IMG/VR virus record: IMGVR_UViG_3300028392_000113
Span: 1 to 43,266 of that record
Source of the DNA: a virus
DNA length: 43,266 nt
Strand: one strand, 5' to 3'
The position numbers were made by a program, and so were the translations under genes. Every line of letters starts with the position of its first letter. The first letter of the stretch is position 1. The notes beneath the pieces were generated by a model that made no database searches, had not been told where the DNA came from, and was given only the letters and a program-made list of their open reading frames with translations. This document shows positions 14,504-22,413 of the stretch, piece by piece.

Positions 14504-15925
14504 TTATTTCCACTCTAATTTCTCTTGAGTAAATGGATAGTTTGCATCTTTATAAAATGCCTTTCTCTTTTGTAGATGTCTTTTAGCGAAACGACATGTT
14601 GATGTAACATCCCAGATTTCAACATGATCTTTATCTTCTGCTTTGCGTATACCACGACCAATTGATTGTATGACGCGCACAAAGCTCTTGCCAGGTTCCA
14701 CCAATACCAAATTAAAAATTCTAGGAATGTTTATACCGACAGCAGCGACCCCGTAAGTTGCTACAATGATTTTGTCAGTACTGGTAGCAACTTCATTGTA
14801 TTCTTCATCACGTTGTGTTCCTTTGGTGGCACCGCTGACAAAGACTGCCCTCTCTCCTAGCATTTCAACTAATGCATGCCCTGCTGCTACTCTATCTACT
14901 AAGACTAAGGTATTTCCTGTCGCATTTACTTTTGTTACCAAATCTGCAATAACCTTAAGTCTATCCGTGTCTTCGAGTAGAAATTTTAATTCATTTTGAT
15001 ATGTGGGAAAATCAGCATGATCTACTAATTGTACGATGTTTACGTGACACTGTGCTAATACACCTCGATCTTGTAATTCGCTAGCAGATAGTCGATTAAT
15101 AACTGGCCCAAGACTTATATTCAGTGCCTGTGCTTCGGAAATTTCTTTAGGCACTGTGCCTGTTAAGCCCCATCGAATTGGTATTTTAGACATCACACCA
15201 GTTAAGAGTGTCTTTAACGCATCAGCTTTAGCCATATGTACTTCATCAACCATCACACAAACAACATCTTCTAAAAAATCTTGTATAGTATAGTCACCAA
15301 CAGCATTTTTAGTATTTTTCATTAAAATATTAAGGCTTTGCCAAGTACATATGGTATGTGTTTTACCAAACTCTTTTCTATCACCAAAAAATACGCCTAC
15401 ATCTAACCCCAATCCGCGATAATCCTTTTCAGTTTGTGTAACCAGAGATTTGTTTGGGACAATCACTATAGTGCGTCCGTGCGCTTCGCATCGCTGACTT
15501 AATGCCGCGGTCATGATGGTATTATGATGTATCAGTCCGTTGGCATCATAATATAAATGCGGAGCATCAATCCCAACATCAAAACAATCTTCGTCAACTT
15601 CGTTAGTTATTTTTGTTATGGCAACGCTTCCCAACAAATGATCTACAGTAGACCCAACATCTAGATATTTTACAAAAATATCATTATCGTTTTGACGCAA
15701 TATATGATTCTTGGCAACTTTAATAGAATACCCGTTATTAAAATGTAGTTTGACCATTGGTAAATTACATTTTTTAATAAACCAATTAACTTTTGCTTTT
15801 TTATCTAAAGCAGGGACATATATATCTAAATCAGAGGTAGAGATTTCTACATTATCGTCTAACTTAGTGTTGGTAAACTCTTCAATATATTCTGCTAATT
15901 TTCCAATTGATAAATCTAATATCAC
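14504..15925 (-). CDS. uvsW: Split intein C-fragment fused to C-terminal half of UvsW helicase
   Basis: A 473-residue precursor. Residues 1-135 are an intein C-fragment with block B at VAKNHIL, block F at CFDVGIDAPHLYYDANG and the end LIHHN. The +1 residue is Thr, the hydroxyl residue completing Walker A (GAGK|T). The 338-residue C-extein carries superfamily 2 helicase motifs: VDEVHM (DEVH box), GLTGTVPK and QSIGRGIRK (motif VI). Spliced length is 486; T4 UvsW has 503. UvsW unwinds branched DNA and R-loops. The start is GTG at 15925, overlapping the endonuclease stop as GTGA; no other start exists near the N-terminus, so translation is coupled. Confidence 0.9.
   Translation of the reverse strand: MILDLSIGKLAEYIEEFTNTKLDDNVEISTSDLDIYVPALDKKAKVNWFIKKCNLPMVKLHFNNGYSIKVAKNHILRQNDNDIFVKYLDVGSTVDHLLGSVAITKITNEVDEDCFDVGIDAPHLYYDANGLIHHNTIMTAALSQRCEAHGRTIVIVPNKSLVTQTEKDYRGLGLDVGVFFGDRKEFGKTHTICTWQSLNILMKNTKNAVGDYTIQDFLEDVVCVMVDEVHMAKADALKTLLTGVMSKIPIRWGLTGTVPKEISEAQALNISLGPVINRLSASELQDRGVLAQCHVNIVQLVDHADFPTYQNELKFLLEDTDRLKVIADLVTKVNATGNTLVLVDRVAAGHALVEMLGERAVFVSGATKGTQRDEEYNEVATSTDKIIVATYGVAAVGINIPRIFNLVLVEPGKSFVRVIQSIGRGIRKAEDKDHVEIWDVTSTCRFAKRHLQKRKAFYKDANYPFTQEKLEWK
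15521..15925 (-). other. UvsW intein C-fragment (135 residues)
   Basis: Ends in His-His-Asn before Thr+1. Block B has the A-x-N-H form (VAKNH) also seen in the UvsX intein. The first residues (LSIGKLAEYIEEF) look like the strand-helix that usually follows block A, some of which is also present in the 41-residue N-fragment. Confidence 0.85.
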
Positions 15926-16929
15926 TTAATAAAATCCTTACATTGTTGTATAATTGCAGCGGGGTCGTTAATGTAGTCATTCTCCCAAATTATCAGTACA
16001 CTATATCCATTATTTTTCAAATCTTGTATTTTACGTTGATCGTGATCCCAGACATCTTTAACTTTCTTTTTCCGTATTATGTCTTCGGGTTTGTAAATTT
16101 TAGGATTTCCATGCCAATAATCGCCATAGTATTCTATAATTTTGTTATTATGCAAATAATCAACCCGATGCACTTTTTGTTTTCCGCGTATTGTTTTTTC
16201 ATTAGGGCCATACAATCCAACTTCTAAATGTTCAAATAATTCTTGAGATTTTTTACTTCTGTTAGCTGTCATAGCTTTATTACCTGGAGCATTTAGCCAT
16301 TGTTCGATGCGCTTTTTAAATAATTCTTCCCCGGCAGATCCGTACTTGTTGATATAAAATTTTAATCCATTTGTAGTTTGTACTAGTTTAATTTTAGATT
16401 CAGACTCTTCGAAAGTATATCCCTTTTTCATCCAATATTCAATCGTTCTAACTGAATAACCACGAACTCCTTTCTTACTAACAGGAGATTTTGCTGAGCG
16501 TTCTTTTTGTATGCTAGATACCTTTTCCTTCGCTTGCTCTATGGTATATCCTTTATCACACCAATATTCTATAGTATTACTAAGTCCTTTACATTTTTCT
16601 CGATTAACTGATTGTATTGCCTTAGTTGCTTGATCATCAGTTAATATACAATTTAATTTATCTTTTGTCATTAAATGAGTGCCATCGTTCGCGCAATCAC
16701 AATTGGTACAAGCTATAAAATTTCCTTTATACATAGTGAGATTTAATCTAGTTCCACATTTCAGACAATTTCTAGTTGCGATTTTGAACTCAGATCGCAT
16801 AAAATAACGACTACTATAAACAGGTTCATTTATATAGTCTATTAAATCCCACTTGCTAATACCGTTAAGGGTACACAATCTTAACCAACTTTTCTTTTCA
16901 TAATTTTCTATTATTTGTTGTAACGTCAT
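15922..16929 (-). CDS. Free-standing Vsr-like homing endonuclease inside fractured uvsW
   Basis: A 335-residue protein. A zinc ribbon CLKCG...CTNCDC lies at about residues 54-78. Two helical repeats follow: TIEYWCDKGYTIEQAKEKV and TIEYWMKKGYTFEESESKI. Next comes the catalytic core HRVDYLHNNKIIEYYGDYWH, with GNP following, which resembles the Vsr core (D...F.DG.FWHG), then WDHDQRKIQDLK and VLIIWENDY. It is the most canonical of the three related enzymes here. Its ATG lies inside the intein N-fragment coding sequence of uvsW (32-bp overlap), and its stop overlaps the start of the C-half. The likely target is the P-loop region of intein-less uvsW. Confidence 0.83.
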   Translation of the reverse strand: MTLQQIIENYEKKSWLRLCTLNGISKWDLIDYINEPVYSSRYFMRSEFKIATRNCLKCGTRLNLTMYKGNFIACTNCDCANDGTHLMTKDKLNCILTDDQATKAIQSVNREKCKGLSNTIEYWCDKGYTIEQAKEKVSSIQKERSAKSPVSKKGVRGYSVRTIEYWMKKGYTFEESESKIKLVQTTNGLKFYINKYGSAGEELFKKRIEQWLNAPGNKAMTANRSKKSQELFEHLEVGLYGPNEKTIRGKQKVHRVDYLHNNKIIEYYGDYWHGNPKIYKPEDIIRKKKVKDVWDHDQRKIQDLKNNGYSVLIIWENDYINDPAAIIQQCKDFIK

Positions 16930-17467
16930 TTCCCTGCCCCTGTTGTAACTTATTTACTATAAATTTACCAAAAGGAGTATTTTCATCTATATCTATAGAT
17001 AATAACGTATCACCTGACAAACATTTACCAGCCCCAGTTGCTACCTCCTGTACACACTGAGGATTAGACAAAAAATTATTGATGATGTCTACTTGGTAGT
17101 CACGAAGAATGATTGGCTTACCTGCTGCGGGATGCCCTTCGCCCCAATTAAGGTGATTAAATGTTGACTCAGTCACCTTAGTAAATTCATAAACTGTAGA
17201 ATAATCACGCTGATCATCTAAATCGATATCATAATTAAATTTGTCTAAGATAGGTACGATATCAGGGAGTAAATTTAAGAAAGTACTGCCGCCTAATTGA
17301 AAAAATGAGACTTTTCCGTCCCATCGTCCCAATCTCACGGCGGGCAGATATCTCGCCCCCGGAACATCATATTTGAATGCGTTTACAAGAGCACGTCGGG
17401 CATCGGGTTCTAGCCCAACTAATTTGCAATTGACTTCGTCTTTGATTTCTATTATACACTTTTTCAT
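16898..17467 (-). CDS. uvsW: N-terminal half of UvsW helicase fused to split intein N-fragment
   Basis: Begins MKKCIIEIKDEVNCKLVG. It includes the N-terminal UvsW domain (RLGRWDGKVSFFQ), the RDYQVDII Q-motif region and the start of motif I, QEVATGAGK. There the frame enters intein block A (CLSGDTLLSI) and continues 41 residues to the stop. The N-extein is 148 residues. The ATG is preceded by the terminator of the AAA ATPase gene and a TTGACT element that could be part of a promoter, though no good -10 box is seen at the right distance. Confidence 0.9.
   Translation of the reverse strand: MKKCIIEIKDEVNCKLVGLEPDARRALVNAFKYDVPGARYLPAVRLGRWDGKVSFFQLGGSTFLNLLPDIVPILDKFNYDIDLDDQRDYSTVYEFTKVTESTFNHLNWGEGHPAAGKPIILRDYQVDIINNFLSNPQCVQEVATGAGKCLSGDTLLSIDIDENTPFGKFIVNKLQQGQGNDVTTNNRKL
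16901..17023 (-). other. UvsW intein N-fragment (41 residues)
   Basis: Cys1 follows GAGK of Walker A. Block A is CLSGDTLL. It is the longest of the four N-fragments; its last ~10 residues are encoded in sequence that also encodes the endonuclease start in another frame, so this tail may be a by-product of the overlap. Confidence 0.82.
16951..16958 (-). promoter_or_regulatory. Weak late-type box before uvsW endonuclease
   Basis: Minus-strand AGTAAATA, 22 bp upstream of the endonuclease ATG and within the intein N-fragment coding sequence. It is a degenerate match, noted because the other three endonuclease genes have a better box in the same place. Confidence 0.25.
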
Positions 17468-17500
17468 ATAAACAGTTTAACATAATTGTGTATATATAGT

Positions 17501-17531
17501 CAAAAAAATAGGTACATTATCTGTACCTATT
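17501..17531 (-). terminator. Rho-independent terminator after AAA ATPase gene
   Basis: On the minus strand AATAGGTAC and GTACCTATT form a 9-bp stem with a 7-nt loop, followed by TTTTT. It separates the AAA ATPase unit from uvsW. Confidence 0.85.
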
Positions 17532-17573
17532 ATCAATGACTAGGAGCTACTTTAATAGTTATTATATTTTAAC

Positions 17574-18374
17574 TCATCGAGTATGTTTCATACATGTAGA
17601 AATCGCTAAGATTTTCCAATTACCTTCGCTGACTTTAGTTAAGTCAGCCAGCTTCAATGCCATACGTAAACTAATCTCACGCAACCGATCTTGATGTTCC
17701 TTCATAAACTCTATAATTTCTTCACCAACTCTAGCATCAAATTCATAGTCTTTGAACAACTGTCCCTGGCGAAAAATCTGTTTAATGCGCATCAATTTAT
17801 CACGTACAGTATCTAGTGTAAGATCTAAAAAGTGACAGCGCGATTGTAATGCCTCAAGATGATCTAGCATCTTTTTAGATTTAAGATTTTCAAACTTTAA
17901 ATTAGTAATAAAGATGACTGACCCTTTAAAGTCAAAACTTTCAGGAACACCTTCTCTACGTAACATAGCACTGTCACTGTTCCAATAGATTTTACGTTTT
18001 TTACCGCTATCTAATGCTGCCTTGAGAATGTTCAGTGCCAACTCATCTTGAAATACACTATCACAATCATCAAATACCAAAACATTTTGCGGATCGCTCA
18101 TGCGATATAATGTACAATACAATCCGATGGGAGTCATCGCCCCTTTAATGATTTCATATTTGATGCGTCTACTGGCAATTTTATCAAAAATGCCTGATTT
18201 TTCTAATTCATATTCCACGCCATAGCTTTTTCCCACGCCTGGGGGACCAACTACGATCATGGCGCGTACATCCCCTGAAATAGTGGCACGAGTCATTTGT
18301 TGTAGAATATCAAATCGCTGTTCAATACGATCCATGATTTCTTCATCAGTTTCTTGAGCAACTACTAATGTCAT
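17574..18374 (-). CDS. AAA-family ATPase of T4-like phages
   Basis: 266 residues from the ATG at 18374, chosen because GGAG lies 9 nt upstream; the longer frame would read through the promoter. Walker A is VVGPPGVGKSYG, Walker B is LVFDDCDSVF, sensor 1 is FITNLKFEN and an arginine finger is in ALQSRCHFLDL. A C-terminal helical domain follows (LREISLRMALKLADLTK). It differs from the gp44 clamp loader in its Walker B and lacks the DEXD box. The family is common in marine T4-like phages, placed near UvsW/UvsX as here; the role is probably remodelling of a DNA or protein complex. It has its own promoter and terminator. Confidence 0.8.
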   Translation of the reverse strand: MTLVVAQETDEEIMDRIEQRFDILQQMTRATISGDVRAMIVVGPPGVGKSYGVEYELEKSGIFDKIASRRIKYEIIKGAMTPIGLYCTLYRMSDPQNVLVFDDCDSVFQDELALNILKAALDSGKKRKIYWNSDSAMLRREGVPESFDFKGSVIFITNLKFENLKSKKMLDHLEALQSRCHFLDLTLDTVRDKLMRIKQIFRQGQLFKDYEFDARVGEEIIEFMKEHQDRLREISLRMALKLADLTKVSEGNWKILAISTCMKHTR

Positions 18375-18406
18375 TATATAGCTCCAGTGCGTTAGTGTAA
18401 GTGTAT

Positions 18407-18435
18407 ATAATACACTCAACCAACCCAAAAGTCAA
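18407..18435 (-). promoter_or_regulatory. Sigma-70-like (early) promoter of AAA ATPase
   Basis: On the minus strand TTGACT, a 17-bp spacer and TATTAT, about 33 bp upstream of the ATG at 18374. It overlaps the last bases of the methyltransferase gene. Confidence 0.65.
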
Positions 18436-19181
18436 CCTATATAGTTTAAACTCTTGTTTAACCAGGGCAAAAATAACTCTTTTTGCTGTAAAAACCCAAT
18501 GGAATTAACTATTTGCGTAGCTGAATCAGGTAATAATCCGGCGTCAGCAAGATCATACCAGCGTGTAGACTTTGGATCTCGCGGTTCTTGCTCACTGTTA
18601 TAAACTATGGCATGTATAAAATTGTCACTGGGAGTTTTTTTGAAGAATCCTGAACGACAATCCCAACCTGTAAGTGCCAACATATGAATGAGGCTGACCA
18701 TAGTGTAATGATGATAACATCCATCACGCTGTGCGAAATCAAAATATCGTTGGTGTATATTAGTAGTCTGTGGCACTATGATGGCTAACATCGCACCTGC
18801 CGAGCTTATCTCTCGCCACTTTATTAATGTTTGAATAGGATTTACAGCATATTGAAAAGAATCATGACACCACAAAATATCAAACTTTTCATCGCCGAGA
18901 GGCTGTATTTTGCCTTCAAAATCAACTTTTTGATATGTTAGATTACTATATTGTCGAGCAACGGGAAGAGAATCTAAAATATCAATACCCTGGCATTTGA
19001 TATCTAAAGGCGTGGCTCGCTCATCCCTAGTGGTACGCGTGGCCCACCATTCGATATCTTTTCCTATTCCGCATCCGAGATCGGCAACTGACTTGATTGA
19101 CAGCATGAAGTCATCATACTCATACAATAAATTTAAAGTTTCTAAACTGTGTTTATGCGATTCTTCTATATTTTTAAACAT
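18432..19181 (-). CDS. SAM-dependent methyltransferase, class I
   Basis: A 249-residue protein. Motif I is VADLGCGIGKDIEWW (residues ~33-47), the acidic residue after strand 2 is in IKCQGIDILDS, and motif IV is FDILWCHDSFQY. The fold is that of small-molecule or nucleic-acid methyltransferases; the DSFQY motif is not a DNA amino-methyltransferase DPPY/NPPY, so base methylation at adenine is unlikely. The second half is longer than a minimal domain (YDLADAGLLPDSATQ). The substrate is unknown. It sits between UvsY and the AAA ATPase, probably co-transcribed with UvsY. Confidence 0.75.
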   Translation of the reverse strand: MFKNIEESHKHSLETLNLLYEYDDFMLSIKSVADLGCGIGKDIEWWATRTTRDERATPLDIKCQGIDILDSLPVARQYSNLTYQKVDFEGKIQPLGDEKFDILWCHDSFQYAVNPIQTLIKWREISSAGAMLAIIVPQTTNIHQRYFDFAQRDGCYHHYTMVSLIHMLALTGWDCRSGFFKKTPSDNFIHAIVYNSEQEPRDPKSTRWYDLADAGLLPDSATQIVNSIGFLQQKELFLPWLNKSLNYIG

Positions 19182-19182
19182 A

Positions 19183-19635
19183 TTATACCTGAATATCTTC
19201 CATCCCTGCTGCGCGGAGTCGAACTACATGGCCTAACATAAAGTTTTTACTATCTAAACCTTTCATGATGGCAAGATACTTGTTACGTAGCAATGCTACT
19301 TCGTTTATGAGGGTTTCCATATCTATGACTTCTGCTTCGCCGTCGACATATTTTTCCGCATCTCTGGATGTCAATGCTCTAGCATAGCCTTCTAGGTATT
19401 TCTGAAAATGTTTACGTCGTATTTTTCTCAACTGTATATTGAGAAAGTTTAATACTGCTTCGACTTCTTGCAATTGATTAAATCTGTGCTCAGTGATGCC
19501 GGGTAAAGCCGTGATGTTTTTTTCTACAACACCGCCTACCCTACATTCCTTTTTGGCAGATTCGAGTTCACCTTCATAATAACCGATAAACTCTGGCAAC
19601 TGACTTAAGTCAGATGTTACACGACTATACCACAT
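19183..19635 (-). CDS. uvsY: UvsY-like recombination mediator
   Basis: 150 residues from the ATG at 19635, which overlaps the upstream stop (TGATG). The protein is helical and charged, with blocks NFLNIQLRKIRRKHFQKYLE, ALTSRDAEKYVDGEAEV and a C-terminal block from INEVALLRNKYL to RLRAAGMED. These fit UvsY-type mediators of T4-like marine phages, which load UvsX onto gp32-covered ssDNA. Size is close to T4 UvsY (137). The place is right: gp32, uvsX, acidic protein, uvsY in sequence. Assignment rests on the block pattern and neighbourhood rather than strict T4 similarity. Confidence 0.65.
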   Translation of the reverse strand: MWYSRVTSDLSQLPEFIGYYEGELESAKKECRVGGVVEKNITALPGITEHRFNQLQEVEAVLNFLNIQLRKIRRKHFQKYLEGYARALTSRDAEKYVDGEAEVIDMETLINEVALLRNKYLAIMKGLDSKNFMLGHVVRLRAAGMEDIQV

Positions 19636-19910
19636 CAATAATCTTCTTCGTCTTCATCCGAATCATCGTAATCGTCATCTTCATCATCTTCGTAATCATC
19701 GTCATTGGCATCAGCAGGATGATCTTTGAGGTAACTGGTGAGAGCTCGCTTTACTTCTGTATCTGATTTAAACGATGATTTGATATCATCTGCGTCAACA
19801 TCATTATCGATCAATACCGAAACCAAAGTCTCAGCAGCTTCTTGACGATCAACTACGTTGATATGACGCTTTAATTCGTTCCAAATTTCATAATACAAAT
19901 CTACCGACAT
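19635..19910 (-). CDS. Small highly acidic protein next to UvsY
   Basis: A 91-residue protein. The first ~65 residues form a helical domain (VDRQEAAETLVSVLIDNDVD). The last ~25 are almost entirely Asp, Glu, Tyr and Ser. An acidic tail of this kind could mimic DNA or bind gp32/UvsX. Strong GGAG ribosome site 10 nt upstream of the ATG. The stop overlaps the UvsY start. Such a protein next to UvsY is a common arrangement in marine T4-like phages, but its function is not known to me. Confidence 0.65.
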   Translation of the reverse strand: MSVDLYYEIWNELKRHINVVDRQEAAETLVSVLIDNDVDADDIKSSFKSDTEVKRALTSYLKDHPADANDDDYEDDEDDDYDDSDEDEEDY

Positions 19911-19965
19911 CCGTTTATATCTCCTATATTCAGTACTTACCAGTTTTCAAGATTAATTATACAAA

Positions 19966-21219
19966 TTATTCTGCAGCATCGATACCATCAACATCAGCTT
20001 CGTCGACAGGGACACTAACTTGAGTTTTTTGAGAAAACTCTTGCATTACTAGATCAAAAATGCCGTTTTCGTTACGGTTCCATTCTTTGCGGAAATACTT
20101 ATGTATCTCACCATTCAAATCAACATAGGTATAACGATTGCCATCTTTAGCGATGAGATTTTTCTTTTCCAGTAGATCAAACATACCTGAATAAGGACTC
20201 ATCCCAGTATCGTAAGGAATACGCACTTCAATGTCTTCAAAAGGTTTGGCATATCGTGTTTTCATTATCTTACAACCTGCGCGAATGCCATTTACTGTGG
20301 AAGTTTTATTGCCATCTTCATCTTCCTTGAGCTTGAGTTTTTTCATCGCTACTACAATACTACTAGCATATACGAAACCTTGCCCACCACTGATATTGGG
20401 ATCTGGATTATAAGGATCTTGGCTAGCATACGTGTGATTAGTCGCAACCAACCCTACATTGTAACTACCAAACATATTAACACAATTACGTACCAATGCT
20501 GTCAATGCTTTGGGTTTACGCCCCATGTCACCTTTCATATCACCACTATCAAACTGATTGACATCGGTGGGAGTAAGTAGCATGCCTAGACTATCGATAA
20601 CAAACAATATCTTGGGACGTTCGCCTTCTGCTAATGTCTTATAATCTGACATAAAAGCAGAAATAGTTTTTGCTACATCGTCGATCATAGCCATACTTAA
20701 TTTAAGCAATTTACTTTCACTAGTATCCACGCCTAGCGCATGTAACCAAGTTTCATCAAGAGCATTTTCTGTGTCGATTAGAACTACGTAAATGCCCTGC
20801 TCTTGAGCATTTTTAACGATATTTCCTGCGCAAATATAACTTTTGCCGCTATTGTGACTAGAAATTCCATCTCCCCAATATCTATGATTTGGATGTAAAA
20901 TTTCAAAGTCATAACACTCTTCATTTTTAGATGATTTAATATCTAATACTGGTTCAGCACCAGACTCAGTTATAATCACATCACCGACCGAAAGTTCTAC
21001 AGCCAAAACCCACTTTCCATCTTCTAGTTGGATCATATGATTTTCGGCACAAGTAGTAGAATGGGATTTAGTCGTTACTAATACCATTGGCAAAGATCCT
21101 TTATCAAACCATTGCCCAATAGGTTGATAGCCGTCCGGAGTATCCAATTCGATATTGTACAATCCAGAATCATACAAAATTTTAAGCTCGCCTACACTTA
21201 TTTGTTTTTCTTCAATCAT
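19966..21219 (-). CDS. uvsX: Split intein C-fragment fused to C-terminal half of UvsX recombinase
   Basis: A 417-residue precursor. Residues 1-123 are an intein C-fragment: block B at CAENHMIQL, block F at CYDFEILHPNHRYWGDG, the end ISSHN, then Ser+1 in SGKSYICAG. The 294-residue C-extein is the RecA-type core: YVVLIDTENALDETW, ILFVIDSLGMLLTP (Walker B), VGLVATNHTY and NISGGQGFVYAS (loop 2), with an acidic tail DEADVDGIDAAE. Spliced length is 359; T4 UvsX has 391. UvsX performs strand exchange in recombination-dependent replication. The ATG overlaps the endonuclease stop by 8 bp. Confidence 0.93.
   Translation of the reverse strand: MIEEKQISVGELKILYDSGLYNIELDTPDGYQPIGQWFDKGSLPMVLVTTKSHSTTCAENHMIQLEDGKWVLAVELSVGDVIITESGAEPVLDIKSSKNEECYDFEILHPNHRYWGDGISSHNSGKSYICAGNIVKNAQEQGIYVVLIDTENALDETWLHALGVDTSESKLLKLSMAMIDDVAKTISAFMSDYKTLAEGERPKILFVIDSLGMLLTPTDVNQFDSGDMKGDMGRKPKALTALVRNCVNMFGSYNVGLVATNHTYASQDPYNPDPNISGGQGFVYASSIVVAMKKLKLKEDEDGNKTSTVNGIRAGCKIMKTRYAKPFEDIEVRIPYDTGMSPYSGMFDLLEKKNLIAKDGNRYTYVDLNGEIHKYFRKEWNRNENGIFDLVMQEFSQKTQVSVPVDEADVDGIDAAE
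20851..21219 (-). other. UvsX intein C-fragment (123 residues)
   Basis: Ends His-Asn before Ser+1. Together with the 15-residue N-fragment this makes a mini-intein of 138 residues with no internal endonuclease, a compact and typical splicing-domain size. Confidence 0.88.
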
Positions 21220-22348
21220 TTGATTTTCCTAATATATTATCCGCTAAATTGTTTATAACCATAGTTGGATTACGTCTATAGTCACTTTCCCAAACTACTA
21301 TCAATTGCCTTACATTTTTTGACTTTTTAATTTTATCTACCCTAAAATTGTCAGTATTCCATTTTTCAGTCGACGAATACCCAAACATAGTAAAATCAGC
21401 TTCATACAGAAGTGGGTTTCTGTGAAAGAAATCGCCGTAAAATTCTATAACTGTACCAGACTCTTTATGGAAGAAATCTACTCGATATCCGTATATTAGA
21501 TACTCGTAATTTTTAGTCTGATAGTATGTTGTACCTTGAATTTTTGAATCTAACTTAGTAAATAAATCTTGCGATATAATCGACCAGGTTTGATTAGGTT
21601 TGGCTCGCATTCTGTCACGATATTCTTGATTTTTCGCTAAAGCGTCTTCTAAAGTATTACCTCGGGCTATGAATCCGCTTACGCTATGAGATTTTTTCTT
21701 GTTGATCAAATCTTTTTCTTTTTCTGTCTTACTATTTAAGGTACTAAGCCATTGCTTTATTCGAACATCATATCTTGCTCTACCTTCCGCTTCGCCATAT
21801 TTCTTCACATAAAAGTCTAACCCATTCGTAGATTGAATTTCCTTAACTTTTTCTTTAGCCTGACTCTCAGTTAATCCCCGATTAATCCAAAAACTTAAAG
21901 ACCTGCAAGAATATATACTAACGCCTCTTGTTTTTTCGGCAGAAATATTGCTTCGTTTAGCTTGAATGTGCGATACTTGTTTTTCAGCCTCTTCTTTAGT
22001 ATATCCAAGATTTATCCAATAACTATCAATGTTCTTAAAGTGTGCTGTTCGCTTTCTATTCTGAAGATCTACTATGGATTGAAAATTCCGCTTGCCATAT
22101 CTTATCAATTGAGTATAATTGCTTGTTCCGTTTATTCCTTTTAGTCTCCGCAACCTTCCTTCATAATTGTTGAGATCGTAAAGTACGAAATAGGCTATTG
22201 TAGCATGCATATTTTCAAGTGCCTTACATGTTGATTTTGCAAATAATTTATTCAATCTAATAACATGCTCATTAGTTAATGTTTTATCTTTTAAAATTTC
22301 TTTCACAGCTTTGCGTTTCAAAAATTTTTTTGCTTGTTCTACCAGCAT
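21212..22348 (-). CDS. Free-standing Vsr-like homing endonuclease inside fractured uvsX
   Basis: A 378-residue protein. It starts with a Lys-rich helical region, then helical repeats: NIDSYWINLGYTKEEAEKQV and SLSFWINRGLTESQAKEKV, then FYVKKYGEAEGRARYDVRIK, which has a direct counterpart in the uvsW enzyme. A third divergent repeat (SVSGFIARGNTLEDALAKNQ) follows. The catalytic core is YRVDFFHKESGTVIEFYGDF, then FHRNP, with the late strand LIVVWESDY. AAGGAT ribosome site 9 nt upstream. A perfect late box (TATAAATA) lies at 22376-22383 in the 65-bp gap after the uvsX 5' half. Likely cuts intein-less uvsX genes. Confidence 0.83.
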   Translation of the reverse strand: MLVEQAKKFLKRKAVKEILKDKTLTNEHVIRLNKLFAKSTCKALENMHATIAYFVLYDLNNYEGRLRRLKGINGTSNYTQLIRYGKRNFQSIVDLQNRKRTAHFKNIDSYWINLGYTKEEAEKQVSHIQAKRSNISAEKTRGVSIYSCRSLSFWINRGLTESQAKEKVKEIQSTNGLDFYVKKYGEAEGRARYDVRIKQWLSTLNSKTEKEKDLINKKKSHSVSGFIARGNTLEDALAKNQEYRDRMRAKPNQTWSIISQDLFTKLDSKIQGTTYYQTKNYEYLIYGYRVDFFHKESGTVIEFYGDFFHRNPLLYEADFTMFGYSSTEKWNTDNFRVDKIKKSKNVRQLIVVWESDYRRNPTMVINNLADNILGKSND

Positions 22349-22375
22349 TTATATTATCCTTATATTAACACAAAG

Positions 22376-22383
22376 TATTTATA
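22376..22383 (-). promoter_or_regulatory. Consensus T4 late promoter box before uvsX endonuclease
   Basis: Minus-strand TATAAATA followed by CTTTG, an exact T4 late box, 28 bp upstream of the endonuclease ATG and inside the fractured uvsX gene. Confidence 0.7.
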
Positions 22384-22413
22384 TAAACGCTGGGGAAAGT
22401 GGGCAAATATAAG

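Noticed and set aside
17475-17503. Promoter for uvsW from TTGACT
   Set aside because: The -35-like box is good but no acceptable -10 hexamer lies 16-18 bp downstream, and the box overlaps the T-run of a terminator.
17574-18374. gp44 clamp-loader large subunit
   Set aside because: It has AAA motifs, but the Walker B LVFDDCD, the missing DEXD box and the downstream helical domain fit a different phage AAA family.
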